This document shows positions 26,676 through 34,681 of a stretch of 64,000 nt of DNA, piece after piece (position 1 is the first letter of the stretch; each line of letters opens with the position of its first letter). The stretch comes from Aquisalimonas lutea (lineage in GTDB: Bacteria > Pseudomonadota > Gammaproteobacteria > Nitrococcales > Aquisalimonadaceae), in contig NZ_JAUFPK010000001.1 of assembly GCF_030409225.1 (NCBI RefSeq), positions 2,099,566 to 2,163,565 of the forward strand. The letters run 5' to 3'. Made by a program: the position numbers and the translations under genes. The notes below the pieces were generated by a model that searched no databases, was not told where the DNA came from, and saw nothing but the letters and a program-made list of their open reading frames with translations.

Positions 26676-27991
26676 TACGCTACCTCCAGGACCATGGCGG
26701 CCCCGAGCCCGCCCGCGGCACAGGCGGTGGTGAGTGCCACCCCGCCGCCGCGGCGCCGCAGCTCGTTCAGGGTCTGGATGATCATGCGGCCGCCGGTGGC
26801 CGCGAAGGGATGGCCGTAGGCGATGGAGCCGCCGAGGACGTTGAAGCGCTCCCAGTCGATCTCGCCGATGGGCTCATCGCGGCCGAGCACGTCCCGGGCG
26901 AACCGCTTCGACGGCCAGTTGTTGATATTGGCGAGGGTCTGCGAGGCGAACGCCTCGTGCATGTCCACCAGCGTCATGTCGTGCAGCTTCAGCCCGGCCC
27001 GGTCCAGGGCGATGGGCGTTGCATGGGACGGACCCATGAGCGCGTCGTTGAACGGGTCGATGGCCGCGAACGCCGACGAGCGGATGAAGCCCAGGGGCTC
27101 GTAGCCCAGCGCCCGCGCCCGGCTTTCCTTCATGAGCACCAGCGTGGACGCGCCGTCGGTCAGCGGTGTGCTGTTGGCGGCGGTCACGGTGCCGTGGCTG
27201 CGGTCGAAGGCGGGCCGCAGCCGGGCCAGGGCATCCATGGTGGAATCCGCGCGGACGTTGTTGTCCTGCTGCAGCGGCGTGCCATCGAAGGGCGGCACGA
27301 AGGCGGTCATGACCTCGTCGGCGAGCTTGCCTTCCTGCCACGCCCGCGCCCCGCGCTGGTGCGAGCGCAGGGCGAGCTCGTCCTGGGCCTGCCGGGAGAT
27401 GCCGTGGTTCTTCGCCATCTGCTCGGCGATCTCGCCCATGCCGAGGTTGGTGGTATAGTCGCGCACCGCCGGTGGCCGGGGAGCGAAATCCTTCGGCCGG
27501 ATGCCGCGGAAGAGCTTGAGCTTGGCCAGCACGCCCCTGGCCCGGGTGGAGTGGATGAACGCCCGGGAGAGCTTGCGGCTGAACTGGATGGGCAGCACCG
27601 ACGTGGAGTCCGCGCCGCCGGCCATGCCGACCTCGATATCGCCCAGGCGGATCGCCTGCGCAACGTCGGCGGTGGTCTGAAAGCTGGTGGCGCAGGCCCG
27701 CGAGATGCTGTAGGCATCGGTGTCCGGCGGCAGGCCGGCGCCGAGCATGACTTCCCGCGCCATGTTGGGCGCCTCGGGAAGAATGCCGACCTGGCCGTAG
27801 ACGAAACGCTCCACCAGCGCCGGATCGAGGTCCAGGCGCGTCAGAAGCTCGGTGGTCACCATGGTGCCGAGCTGGATGGCGTTGAGGTCGCTGAAGGCGG
27901 TGAGCTGGCGGGCGAACGGGGTACGCAGCCCCGCTACGACGGCGACGCGCTCGCCCGGCGTCGTGGCACTGTGCTCCCTGGCTGCGGTCAC
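26675..27991 (-). CDS. fadI: Acetyl-CoA acyltransferase, fatty-acid oxidation beta subunit
   Basis: A 438-residue thiolase that cleaves 3-ketoacyl-CoA. The nucleophilic Cys is in [16 protein letters not shown], the His in [12 protein letters not shown], and the final motifs are [17 protein letters not shown] and [16 protein letters not shown]. The [19 protein letters not shown] segment is characteristic of FadI rather than FadA. First gene of the fadIJ operon, divergent from the EamA transporter gene across 111 bases. Confidence 0.96.
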   Translation of the reverse strand: MTAAREHSATTPGERVAVVAGLRTPFARQLTAFSDLNAIQLGTMVTTELLTRLDLDPALVERFVYGQVGILPEAPNMAREVMLGAGLPPDTDAYSISRACATSFQTTADVAQAIRLGDIEVGMAGGADSTSVLPIQFSRKLSRAFIHSTRARGVLAKLKLFRGIRPKDFAPRPPAVRDYTTNLGMGEIAEQMAKNHGISRQAQDELALRSHQRGARAWQEGKLADEVMTAFVPPFDGTPLQQDNNVRADSTMDALARLRPAFDRSHGTVTAANSTPLTDGASTLVLMKESRARALGYEPLGFIRSSAFAAIDPFNDALMGPSHATPIALDRAGLKLHDMTLVDMHEAFASQTLANINNWPSKRFARDVLGRDEPIGEIDWERFNVLGGSIAYGHPFAATGGRMIIQTLNELRRRGGGVALTTACAAGGLGAAMVLEVA

Positions 27992-28102
27992 GATCTTCCT
28001 CCCGGTTCCTGGCTGCGACTACGCGCTCCGGCGCCCTATACTACGCGACTATTGCCGTGGGGCTGTACCGCCGCCGCTCCATGGCCGACCTGAGGAGGGG
28101 CA

Positions 28103-28966
28103 GTGGGTTTTCTGACAAGGCACGCAGCGCTGCTGCAGCTCCATTTCGGCATCCTGCTCCTCGGCGGCACGCCGCTGTTCTCGAAGCTGGTTCCCCTGCC
28201 GGCGCTGGACATCATCAGCTGGCGCAGCCTGTTCGCCGCGCTGGCCCTGGCGGGGATGTTCCTGGCCACGCGCGCCAGCATCCGCCTGCGGTCCGGCCGC
28301 GACTACGCGCTGGTGGTCGGCCTGGGCGTGCTGTTCGCGGTCCACTGGGTGACCTACTTTCACGCCATGCAGGTCGCCACCGTTGCCGTCGGGGTCGTGG
28401 CGATGTTCACCTTCCCGGTCATGACAGTGCTGATCGAGCCGCTGTTCAACCGCCGCCCGCCGAGCTCCGTGGACCTTCTCGGGGGGTGCGCCGTGGTCCT
28501 GGGCGTCTACCTGATGGTCCCGGCGTTCTCGCTGGAGGACGCCACGACCCAGGGGGTTCTGTGGGGCCTGCTGTCGGCCCTGCTGTACGCCCTGCGCAAT
28601 GTCATCCAGAGGCACCACTTCCACCGCTACTCCGGGGGAACGGCGCTGTTCTACCAGGTGGCCGTCGTGCTGGCGGTGACGGCGCCGTTCCTCTCCCGGG
28701 CGTCGTGGCAGCTGCCCGCGACGGGCTGGGCGCTGCTCCTGCTCCTGGGCGTGGTGTTCACGGCGGTGCCCCACACGCTGTTCGCCAATGCCCTGCTGCG
28801 CCACAGTGCCGTGTCCGTGAGCCTGATCAACTGCCTCCAGGTGGTCTACGCCACGGTTTTCGCCGCCCTCGTCTTGTCCGAGCTGCCCGGCTCCCGCACA
28901 ATCATCGGAGGCGCACTGATCGTCGGTGCCGCCGCGTTCGAGTCGGTACGCTCGGCCCGGAAGTGA
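28103..28966 (+). CDS. EamA/DMT superfamily transporter
   Basis: A 287-residue inner-membrane protein with about ten helices in two EamA repeats (for example LGVLFAVHWVTYFHAMQVATVAVG in the first and FTAVPHTLFANALLRHSAVS in the second). Substrate unknown; relatives export amino acids or metabolites. GTG at 28103 is preceded by GAGGAGGGG. The short LOV gene follows 47 bases later and may share its transcript. Confidence 0.88.
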   Translation: MGFLTRHAALLQLHFGILLLGGTPLFSKLVPLPALDIISWRSLFAALALAGMFLATRASIRLRSGRDYALVVGLGVLFAVHWVTYFHAMQVATVAVGVVAMFTFPVMTVLIEPLFNRRPPSSVDLLGGCAVVLGVYLMVPAFSLEDATTQGVLWGLLSALLYALRNVIQRHHFHRYSGGTALFYQVAVVLAVTAPFLSRASWQLPATGWALLLLLGVVFTAVPHTLFANALLRHSAVSVSLINCLQVVYATVFAALVLSELPGSRTIIGGALIVGAAAFESVRSARK

Positions 28967-29013
28967 TCCGCCGCCGGGATGACACTACTTCTGAGAAGGT
29001 CAGTACGCAGTCG

Positions 29014-29448
29014 ATGAATGATCTGGAAACCATTCCCCCGGACCTGCTGCGCATGCTGGTGAACGCCTCCAATGACGGCATCGTCATCGCCGAGCAGGAG
29101 GGGCCGGACAACGTGATCATCTACGTGAATCCGGCGTTCGAGCGGCTCACGGGGTACAGCGCCGACGAGATCCTCTACCGGGACTGCCGCTTCCTGCAGG
29201 CGGACGACCGGGACCAGGAGCCGCTGGACGAGATCCGCTCGGCCTTGCGGGAGGGCCGCTCCAGCCGCCAGGTCCTGCGCAACTACCGCAAGGACGGCAG
29301 CATGTTCTGGAACGAGCTGAGTATCACGCCCGTCTACAACGACCGTGACCAGCTGACCTACTACATCGGTATCCAGAAGGACGTCACCGCGCAGAAGGAG
29401 CTGGAGCAGCGGCTGGCTGCGCTGGAAGGCAACGCCGATGCCGGGTGA
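29014..29448 (+). CDS. Short LOV blue-light photoreceptor protein
   Basis: A 144-residue protein that is almost entirely one LOV/PAS domain, without an effector. The photoactive cysteine is Cys58 in YRDCRFLQADDRDQ, a variant of the GxNCRFLQ motif. The flavin-contacting residues are Asn90 (RNYRKDG), Asn100 (FWNELSITPV) and Gln121 (GIQKDVT). A short C-terminal helix (QKELEQRLAALEG) probably mediates dimerisation. The layout is that of the stand-alone short LOV proteins known from Pseudomonas putida and relatives, where FMN forms a light-induced cysteinyl adduct. No upstream in-frame start is more convincing than ATG 29014. It overlaps the next small gene by 11 bases. Confidence 0.93.
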   Translation: MNDLETIPPDLLRMLVNASNDGIVIAEQEGPDNVIIYVNPAFERLTGYSADEILYRDCRFLQADDRDQEPLDEIRSALREGRSSRQVLRNYRKDGSMFWNELSITPVYNDRDQLTYYIGIQKDVTAQKELEQRLAALEGNADAG

Positions 29449-29602
29449 TACCGCCGGCCCGGGCACGAGTGAATGGAACCTCGCGGCGATGGATCGTGAT
29501 GCCCTGCGCGAGCTCCGCGCCGCCGTGGAGCGGGAGCTGGAGAATCGCCGGGTGGAGGCGCGGCTGCAGCGAGAGGCGCGCCGCTACCAGGCGAGCCGCT
29601 GA
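29438..29602 (+). CDS. Small basic-acidic helical protein, 54 aa
   Basis: ATG at 29438 lies inside the end of the LOV gene, so translation is likely coupled. The 54-residue product is one long amphipathic helix, with LRELRAAVERELENRR followed by RLQREARRYQ. A related protein is encoded at 62833-63042 (LRSLRTAVEQELARR and RLLREARRYR), which supports this as a real coding sequence. The first part also resembles the N-terminal dimerisation helix of H-NS-family proteins such as that at 4071 (LNQLKKDIDKELKKRR). No DNA-binding motif is present. Confidence 0.7.
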   Translation: MPGDTAGPGTSEWNLAAMDRDALRELRAAVERELENRRVEARLQREARRYQASR

Positions 29603-29621
29603 AGGCATGTGCCGGGGCCGT

Positions 29622-30029
29622 TCATCGGTGATGGCGCGGCCGCGTTCGCTGTGCCAGCCGGTCGCCCGTCCAGACCCCGGCGAGACAGAGAATGACGGTG
29701 GCCCCGGCATACGCCAGCATCGACACGACGTCCCCGGCGTACAGCCTGGTCACGGATTCCAGGCTGAACAGCGAGAAGGTGGTGAATCCGCCGCAGAAAC
29801 CGCTCGTGAGCAACAGCACGCGTGCCCGCGGCAGGGGCACGCGGCCGCCGGGGCGGGATGATGCGGCGAGCCAGCCGATGAGCAGGCAGCCGACGACGTT
29901 CACGGTCAGGGTGTCCCAGGGAAGCATGGCGTCGGCCGTCGCCGGGCCGTAGGCATCGGCGACGAGCTGCCGGAGCACCGCGCCCGCGGCGCTGCCCAGG
30001 CCGACCATGAGCGTGTCGCCGCTCCGCAT
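29622..30029 (-). CDS. crcB: Fluoride channel CrcB/Fluc, second subunit
   Basis: A 135-residue membrane protein with four helices and the Fluc signature: VNVVGCLLIGWL in helix 2 and GFCGGFTTFSLFSLES in helix 3. It exports fluoride as part of a dual-topology or heterodimeric channel. It begins exactly where the other crcB ends (30029/30030), so the two are one operon and probably form a heterodimer. Confidence 0.93.
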   Translation of the reverse strand: MRSGDTLMVGLGSAAGAVLRQLVADAYGPATADAMLPWDTLTVNVVGCLLIGWLAASSRPGGRVPLPRARVLLLTSGFCGGFTTFSLFSLESVTRLYAGDVVSMLAYAGATVILCLAGVWTGDRLAQRTRPRHHR

Positions 30030-30404
30030 TCAGGCGCTGCCGCCCGGCAGTGCGGCGGCCAGCCCGATGGCTGCGGCTGCCAGGCAGCCGGCGACGGAGA
30101 GGCCGGCATAAGCTGCGGCCGCCGGCCCGCGTCCCTGCTGCAGCAGGGCCAGGGTCTGGAGGCTGAACGCCGACACGGTGGTGTAGCTGCCGCACACCCC
30201 CACCAGCAGCCCGGTCACCAGCGGGCCCTGGCGGGATGCGAGCATGCCCGTGAGAAATCCCGCCGCAAGGCACCCGGTAACGTTCACGAGAAGCGTGCCC
30301 CAGGGGAACGTGCCCGGTACGCGGCGGTCCGCCCAGCTTCCCAGCGCATGCCTCAGGGCACCCCCGAGGGCGCCGCCGACCGCCACGGCCATGTACGTCA
30401 TCAT
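30030..30404 (-). CDS. crcB: Fluoride channel CrcB/Fluc, first subunit
   Basis: A 124-residue CrcB homologue with LVNVTGCLAAGFLTG and the pore motif GVCGSYTTVSAFSLQT, in which two usually aromatic or Gly positions differ from the partner (GFCGGFTTFS). Unequal signatures in two adjacent genes are typical of antiparallel heterodimeric Fluc channels. Two consecutive ATGs (30404 and 30401) can serve as start. The usual fluoride riboswitch consensus was looked for upstream and not found. Confidence 0.92.
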   Translation of the reverse strand: MMTYMAVAVGGALGGALRHALGSWADRRVPGTFPWGTLLVNVTGCLAAGFLTGMLASRQGPLVTGLLVGVCGSYTTVSAFSLQTLALLQQGRGPAAAAYAGLSVAGCLAAAAIGLAAALPGGSA

Positions 30405-30546
30405 GAATGGGTCTCCCGGCTACGTGCAGTCGCCGCGCGGGGCGGCCCTTCGGGTTGCGCTCGGCACCGCGCCCGAGCGTACCCGGAACGCGCGTGCGAG
30501 GGAATTCCGCAGCCGGTACCCGATGCCCCGGACGTGTTGCCGGAAA

Positions 30547-30560
30547 GTGACGTGCGTCAC
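30547..30560. promoter_or_regulatory. CRP/FNR-like palindrome
   Basis: GTGACG (30547-30552) and CGTCAC (30555-30560) are exact inverted halves around TG. With flanks it reads AAAGTGACGTGCGTCACAG, close to the TGTGA-N6-TCACA layout of CRP-type sites. It lies 143 bases upstream of the crcB pair and 113 bases upstream of the gene at 30673, so either could be the target. Confidence 0.5.
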
Positions 30561-30672
30561 AGAAAATCCCCGCATCGTCATTGCTTTATAAAGTTGTGCA
30601 GCGTAGCATAACGCAGGTTGTGATGGCGGTTGGCGACCATCACCGCGGCGGTCGTGTCGGAAGGGGGTCGGC

Positions 30673-31152
30673 GTGAACGGGAAGCAGTTGATCTATCGGA
30701 ACGGACGCCTGCAGCTGCCGGCGGATATTGCGGACTGGTCCGCCTCGGAGCTGGCAGGCTGGCTGCAGCTCCTGCCCCTGGACGACCGGGTCCGCGCATT
30801 CCGCGCACTGCCGTTCAACCGTGCGGCGATGGGGTACATGGCCCTGCCTGCCGTGGATCGGGCGACCCTGCTGGGTGCCCTGAACGGCGACAACCGGCGG
30901 CGACTGGCCGTATTGTCCGGCGTGGACAGCCTGGTGGAAACGCTGCGCAATGCCGACACATCCACCCGGACCGCGGTGCTGGCGGAACTGCCCGAGACCC
31001 GCAGGGGCGAGGTGGAGGCGCGGCTCGAGGCCCTGGCGGCCCAGGAAGCCGCCCTGGCCGGCCAGCAGGGCAAGGGCCGGCGCAAGACCTGGGGCGGCGC
31101 GGTCGGCCGCATGCTCCGGCGGCGTGGGCGGCGGCATACGCCGGCGGCCTGA
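30673..31152 (+). CDS. Hypothetical protein with MgtE-N-like helical repeats
   Basis: A 159-residue soluble protein. The stretch from about residue 24 to 115 has repeats of the type 'LPLDDRVRAFRALPFNRAAM', 'LPAVDRATLLGALNGDNRR' and 'LPETRRGEVEARLE', resembling the superhelical N domain of MgtE magnesium channels or FliG. No CBS or membrane domain follows. The C-terminus is very basic (GRRKTWGGAVGRMLRRRGRRH). GTG at 30673 is preceded by GAAGGGGG. Function unknown. Confidence 0.7.
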   Translation: MNGKQLIYRNGRLQLPADIADWSASELAGWLQLLPLDDRVRAFRALPFNRAAMGYMALPAVDRATLLGALNGDNRRRLAVLSGVDSLVETLRNADTSTRTAVLAELPETRRGEVEARLEALAAQEAALAGQQGKGRRKTWGGAVGRMLRRRGRRHTPAA

Positions 31153-31252
31153 AGCCGCTTGTCCCGGCGGTGCCGGCACCGCCCGCTGAACCGTGATACG
31201 TTGGAGAGCGACACCGGCACAAGGTGCGGTTGCGCAGATTGCAGGGGCATGC

Positions 31253-32209
31253 ATGCAGGACAACGATGCACTGGGCCGCTACCTCAACGGGCGCGTGCGG
31301 AACGGCTATCTCACCGCCAGGCTGGAGCGGGAAAACGGTGGCGGCGAGCCGGTGTTCGACAGGGAAGCAGGGACGCTGCACCCGGAAAATCTCGCGCTGA
31401 GCCGCGCCGGGCTGCGGCTATTCCTCCGGGTCAGCGGCCTGTATCGTCGCGGACAGCGCAACGCCCGCCGTCTCCATGTCCGCGATCACGCCCTGCGCCT
31501 GCCGAATCTGCCCGCCGGCATGCGCGGCTTCCGGCTGCTGCATCTCAGCGACCTGCACATTGACGTCGACGCCGCGTTCGCCGACGAGCTGGCAGGGCAG
31601 CTGGTCGGCCTGGAGTGGGACGCCTGCGTCATCACCGGCGATTTCCGCTACCAGACTAACGGCGACCCGACGCCCGCTCTGGCGGGGCTGGAGCGCGTTC
31701 GCCGCGTCCTCGACGGCCCCGTCTACGCCATTCTGGGCAACCACGACAGTATCCGCATGGTCCCGGCCATCGAGGCCCTCGGTATCCGGGTGCTGCTGAA
31801 CGAGGGGGTCGTGCTGGGCGACGGCCAGGGCAGCGGCATCTGGCTGGCCGGTATCGACGATCCCCACTACTATCGCCAGCACGACATCGCCCGGGCCCTG
31901 GAGCAGCGCCCGGCGTCCATGCCCGTGCTCCTTCTCGCCCATTCGCCGGAAGCCTACCGCGAGGCGGCGGATGCCGGCGTCGACGCCATGCTCTGCGGCC
32001 ACACCCACGGCGGCCAGATCCGGCTGCCCGGCGGGCTGCCGCTGGTCACCAACGCGGTCTGCCCGCGCGCGCTCACCGGCGGCGCCTGGACGTGGCAGGA
32101 GCTGCGCGGCTACACGTCCGTGGGGGCGGGATCGTCGGTCCTGGACGTGCGCTTCAACTGCCCGGCGGAAGCCGTGATCCACCGGCTGGATCATCGGCCG
32201 CAGGACTGA
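31253..32209 (+). CDS. Metallophosphoesterase (YaeI/UDP-diacylglucosamine hydrolase-like fold)
   Basis: A 318-residue calcineurin-like phosphoesterase with a full di-metal site: HLSDLHID, ITGDFRYQ, LGNHDSIR, LLLAHSPEAY and CGHTHGGQIRLPGG. An N-terminal extension of about 85 residues has no clear domain. Relatives such as YaeI act on phosphodiesters near the membrane, but there is no membrane segment here. The ATG at 31253 is used; an upstream ATG at 31193 in frame would add 20 residues. Confidence 0.88.
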   Translation: MQDNDALGRYLNGRVRNGYLTARLERENGGGEPVFDREAGTLHPENLALSRAGLRLFLRVSGLYRRGQRNARRLHVRDHALRLPNLPAGMRGFRLLHLSDLHIDVDAAFADELAGQLVGLEWDACVITGDFRYQTNGDPTPALAGLERVRRVLDGPVYAILGNHDSIRMVPAIEALGIRVLLNEGVVLGDGQGSGIWLAGIDDPHYYRQHDIARALEQRPASMPVLLLAHSPEAYREAADAGVDAMLCGHTHGGQIRLPGGLPLVTNAVCPRALTGGAWTWQELRGYTSVGAGSSVLDVRFNCPAEAVIHRLDHRPQD

Positions 32210-32236
32210 GCGCGGCGGCCGCGCGAGCTTGTTCAG

Positions 32237-32719
32237 CTAGTGCGGTTCCCGGCGGATGCCCGCCCGGAACAGGAGCCAGGAGACCGGCGGCCCGAGAATG
32301 ATGAACAGCGCCGCGCCCGTGACCGCACTGGCGGCGCTGATGCTGGCGAGTGGCATGAGCGCCAGCAGCGGCAGCAGTGCTTCCGGTGTCTGGTCCAGGC
32401 CCAGGAAACGGCTGCTGGGCGGCAGGGCCATGCGGCGCTTGGCGAAGCTGGACAGCAGATCGCCGGCCATCGCCAGCGCTCCGGCGAGAAGCCCCGCTAG
32501 CAGCGGCAGGCCCAGCACCGCCGCCGTGAGCCCGGCGGCCGCCACCGCCACCAGCAGGCCACGGACGGACTTGGCGTGACCGAACACGCGCCGGCCATCC
32601 CGCCAGTATCGCCCGGCGTCCACTGGCGTGCCCGGGCGCTGTCCGAGAAGCAGGCCGAGCAGGACCGGCGCCGCGTTGGCCGCGGTGATGACGAGCAGCA
32701 CGTGGATGGCCCCGATCAC
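32237..32719 (-). CDS. CDP-archaeol synthase (CarS)-like membrane protein
   Basis: A 160-residue protein with four to five membrane segments and the CarS/CdsA-related pattern: NAAPVLLGLL, DGRRVFGHAKSVRG, GDLLSSFAKRRM and PPSSRFLGLDQTPE. In archaea this family transfers CMP to archaetidic acid; some bacteria carry homologues whose substrate is not established. The GTG at 32719 overlaps the stop of the upstream cupin gene (GTGA), so the two are co-translated. Confidence 0.88.
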   Translation of the reverse strand: MIGAIHVLLVITAANAAPVLLGLLLGQRPGTPVDAGRYWRDGRRVFGHAKSVRGLLVAVAAAGLTAAVLGLPLLAGLLAGALAMAGDLLSSFAKRRMALPPSSRFLGLDQTPEALLPLLALMPLASISAASAVTGAALFIILGPPVSWLLFRAGIRREPH

Positions 32720-33213
32720 AGCAGCTCCCGGAGATGCTGCTCATGGCCCGCGAGCCATGCCGGCGCGTCATCGCGCTCGCGCAGCAGCTCGAATCCGTGG
32801 AAGGCGAATCCCGGGCCCACGGCGCAGGCGGCCAGGGTCCACTGCCCCAGGGGGCGCGCCGCCTGCCAGTCACCCGCGGGAATGACGGTGACCGGGGAAG
32901 CCTCCGGCATCGGTCCCAGCCGCGTCGCCCGGTAGCGCCCGCGCTGATCCAGGTGCAGCAGCTCCAGGGCATCGCCGCCGAGATAGTGCCAGATCTCGTC
33001 GCCGTCGACCCGGTGCCAGGCGCTGTGTGCCCCCGCGGGCAACAGATAGTGGATCAGCGTGACACCGGGGCGCTGCTCGTCGTCGGGGCGGCGGACGCTC
33101 ACTGTGCCCGTGTGCAGGCGCCGATACCAGCCGCCCTCCGGGTGCGGGGCGAGTCCCAGTTCGTCGATCAGCCGCGCAGCGTCGCGGGGGAGTTCGTTCA
33201 CGGCGGTGCGCAC
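32716..33213 (-). CDS. Cupin-fold protein (DUF985/cupin_5)
   Basis: A cupin of about 165 residues, family cupin_5: LGLAPHPEGGWYRRLH, TLIHYLLPAGAHSAWHRVDGDEIWHYLGG, AGDWQAARPLGQWTLAACAVGPGFAFHGFELL. Such proteins are thought to bind metal or a sugar-like ligand; the function is unproven. GTG at 33213 is the most plausible start. A TTG at 33261 would extend it by 16 residues that look unrelated. Co-transcribed with the CarS-like gene. Confidence 0.85.
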   Translation of the reverse strand: MRTAVNELPRDAARLIDELGLAPHPEGGWYRRLHTGTVSVRRPDDEQRPGVTLIHYLLPAGAHSAWHRVDGDEIWHYLGGDALELLHLDQRGRYRATRLGPMPEASPVTVIPAGDWQAARPLGQWTLAACAVGPGFAFHGFELLRERDDAPAWLAGHEQHLRELL

Positions 33214-33306
33214 CCTTGATTGTTCTTCGCTATCGTCGCTTACCGGTATTGTGCACGACAACGCCGCCGGCGGGCACGAGATCGTGTCGATCCTGGGCAG
33301 GGGGTG

Positions 33307-34068
33307 TCAGGCAGGGGCGGGAATGCGCTGCTCCACCAGGCCGTGTCCCGGGAGCTGCTCGCCGGAGGGGCCGCCGGCGCCGGCGATGGCTTCCAGAAGG
33401 GCCGGGACGCTGCCGTAGTGGCGCAGCCGCTCCAGGGTGTGACGGGTCGGTGTCATGAGCTCCATGTCCCCGGCGCGCTGCGCCGCCAGCGCGGCGGTGG
33501 GCGTCAGCCAGGCGTGTGCCACGGTCTCCTCGCCGCAGCACGTGGCGTCCTGGCCCGGCGGCGCCACCGCCAGGAAGAACCGGGTATCGAAGCGCCGGGG
33601 CGAGTGGGGCGGTGTGATCCAGTGGCTGACGTAGTGCAGGGACGGCCCGTACAGCCGCAGGTCCTCGCGGTGGCAGAGCGCTGCGAAGGTCAGCTGCTGC
33701 CGGCGCAGGGCATACCGGTGGTCCGCGAACCGCCGTGCCAGGTCTGGCTCGCGCATGTCCAGCGGAACCCCGTGCCGGGAGCAGGCGAGCAGAACGCCCG
33801 CCTCCTCGAAGCACTCGCGGATCGCTGCCTGCCGGTAGGCGAGGCCGCCCGAGCGTACCCCCAGCTCGTTGCTGGCCACGGTGTCCCCGAGAGCGCAGGG
33901 CGCCTGGCCGTCGCCGGCGTCCTGGGCGTCGACGGCTCCCCCCGGAAACACGTATGCCCCCGGCCCGAAACGCGTGGTGGCGGTACGCTTGAGCAGCAGC
34001 ACCTCGGGCGCCGGGCGGCCGTCGCGGAGCAGGATGATCGTGGCAGCGGGGTGCGGTTCGGCGGGCAT
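33307..34068 (-). CDS. NUDIX hydrolase
   Basis: A 253-residue hydrolase with an expanded Nudix box: YVFPGGAVD, then the catalytic helix AAIRECFEEAGVLLA. A long insert separates the two parts, as in peroxisomal coenzyme A diphosphatase-like NUDT7/NUDT19 proteins (YVSHWITPPHSPRRFDTRFFLA fits that group). The substrate may be a CoA derivative. ATG 34068 follows a GGAG site; the frame extends upstream without support. Confidence 0.88.
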   Translation of the reverse strand: MPAEPHPAATIILLRDGRPAPEVLLLKRTATTRFGPGAYVFPGGAVDAQDAGDGQAPCALGDTVASNELGVRSGGLAYRQAAIRECFEEAGVLLACSRHGVPLDMREPDLARRFADHRYALRRQQLTFAALCHREDLRLYGPSLHYVSHWITPPHSPRRFDTRFFLAVAPPGQDATCCGEETVAHAWLTPTAALAAQRAGDMELMTPTRHTLERLRHYGSVPALLEAIAGAGGPSGEQLPGHGLVEQRIPAPA

Positions 34069-34217
34069 GGGCTCCTGCAGTGATCTGTCTGCCAGCGGTG
34101 ACACGTGGACGGAGCACAGCATAGCTGGTTTGATGAAATCGGAAACCGGGCTTGCGTCACGGCTTGCACACGGCAATAGTGCCCGGACAGGCATACCACG
34201 GGATACAGGGGGTTATT

Positions 34218-34631
34218 ATGGTGCAGCGAGGAACGACTTTCCGGGGGCTGGCGGCGCTGCTGGCCGGGCTGTTTCTGGCCGTCACCGTCTGGCTGCCCGC
34301 CGCTCAGGCGAGCATGATCGACACCCGTTCGGTGGCCGGCGCCGAGGAGCTGGAGCAAACGCGGGAGGAGGTGCTCGCACTGCTCGAGCGCGAGGAGGTA
34401 CGCGACCGGCTCGTGAGCTGGGGCGTGGATCCCGAGGACGCCGAGGCGCGCGTGCACGCGCTCACCGCGGCGGAGCTGGAGGAGCTGAGCGCGCGCATGG
34501 ACGAGCAGCCGGCGGGCGCCGGGGTCGGCTCGGTCGTTGGGGCGGCCGTGTTCGTCTTTCTCGTCCTGCTGATTACCGATATTCTCGGGTTTACCAACGT
34601 GTTCCCGTTTGTCGAGCGAACGGTGCGCTAG
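34218..34631 (+). CDS. PA2779-like small secreted or membrane protein
   Basis: A 137-residue protein of the PA2779 family: signal or first membrane segment (LAALLAGLFLAVTVWLPAAQA), a helical periplasmic part with REEVLALLEREEVRDRLVSWGVDPEDAEARV and LTAAELEEL, and a C-terminal membrane segment (SVVGAAVFVFLVLLITDILG). In other genomes it is next to a PA2778-type cysteine peptidase; none is present here. Function unknown. Confidence 0.8.
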   Translation: MVQRGTTFRGLAALLAGLFLAVTVWLPAAQASMIDTRSVAGAEELEQTREEVLALLEREEVRDRLVSWGVDPEDAEARVHALTAAELEELSARMDEQPAGAGVGSVVGAAVFVFLVLLITDILGFTNVFPFVERTVR

Positions 34632-34681
34632 CTGCCGGGACGGGGCGCGCCGGTTCAGTAACGGATGGAGTGGCGCAGCCC

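Noticed and set aside
30405-30620. Fluoride riboswitch upstream of crcB
   Set aside because: The expected GGNGATGG start and paired elements could not be found on the relevant strand.
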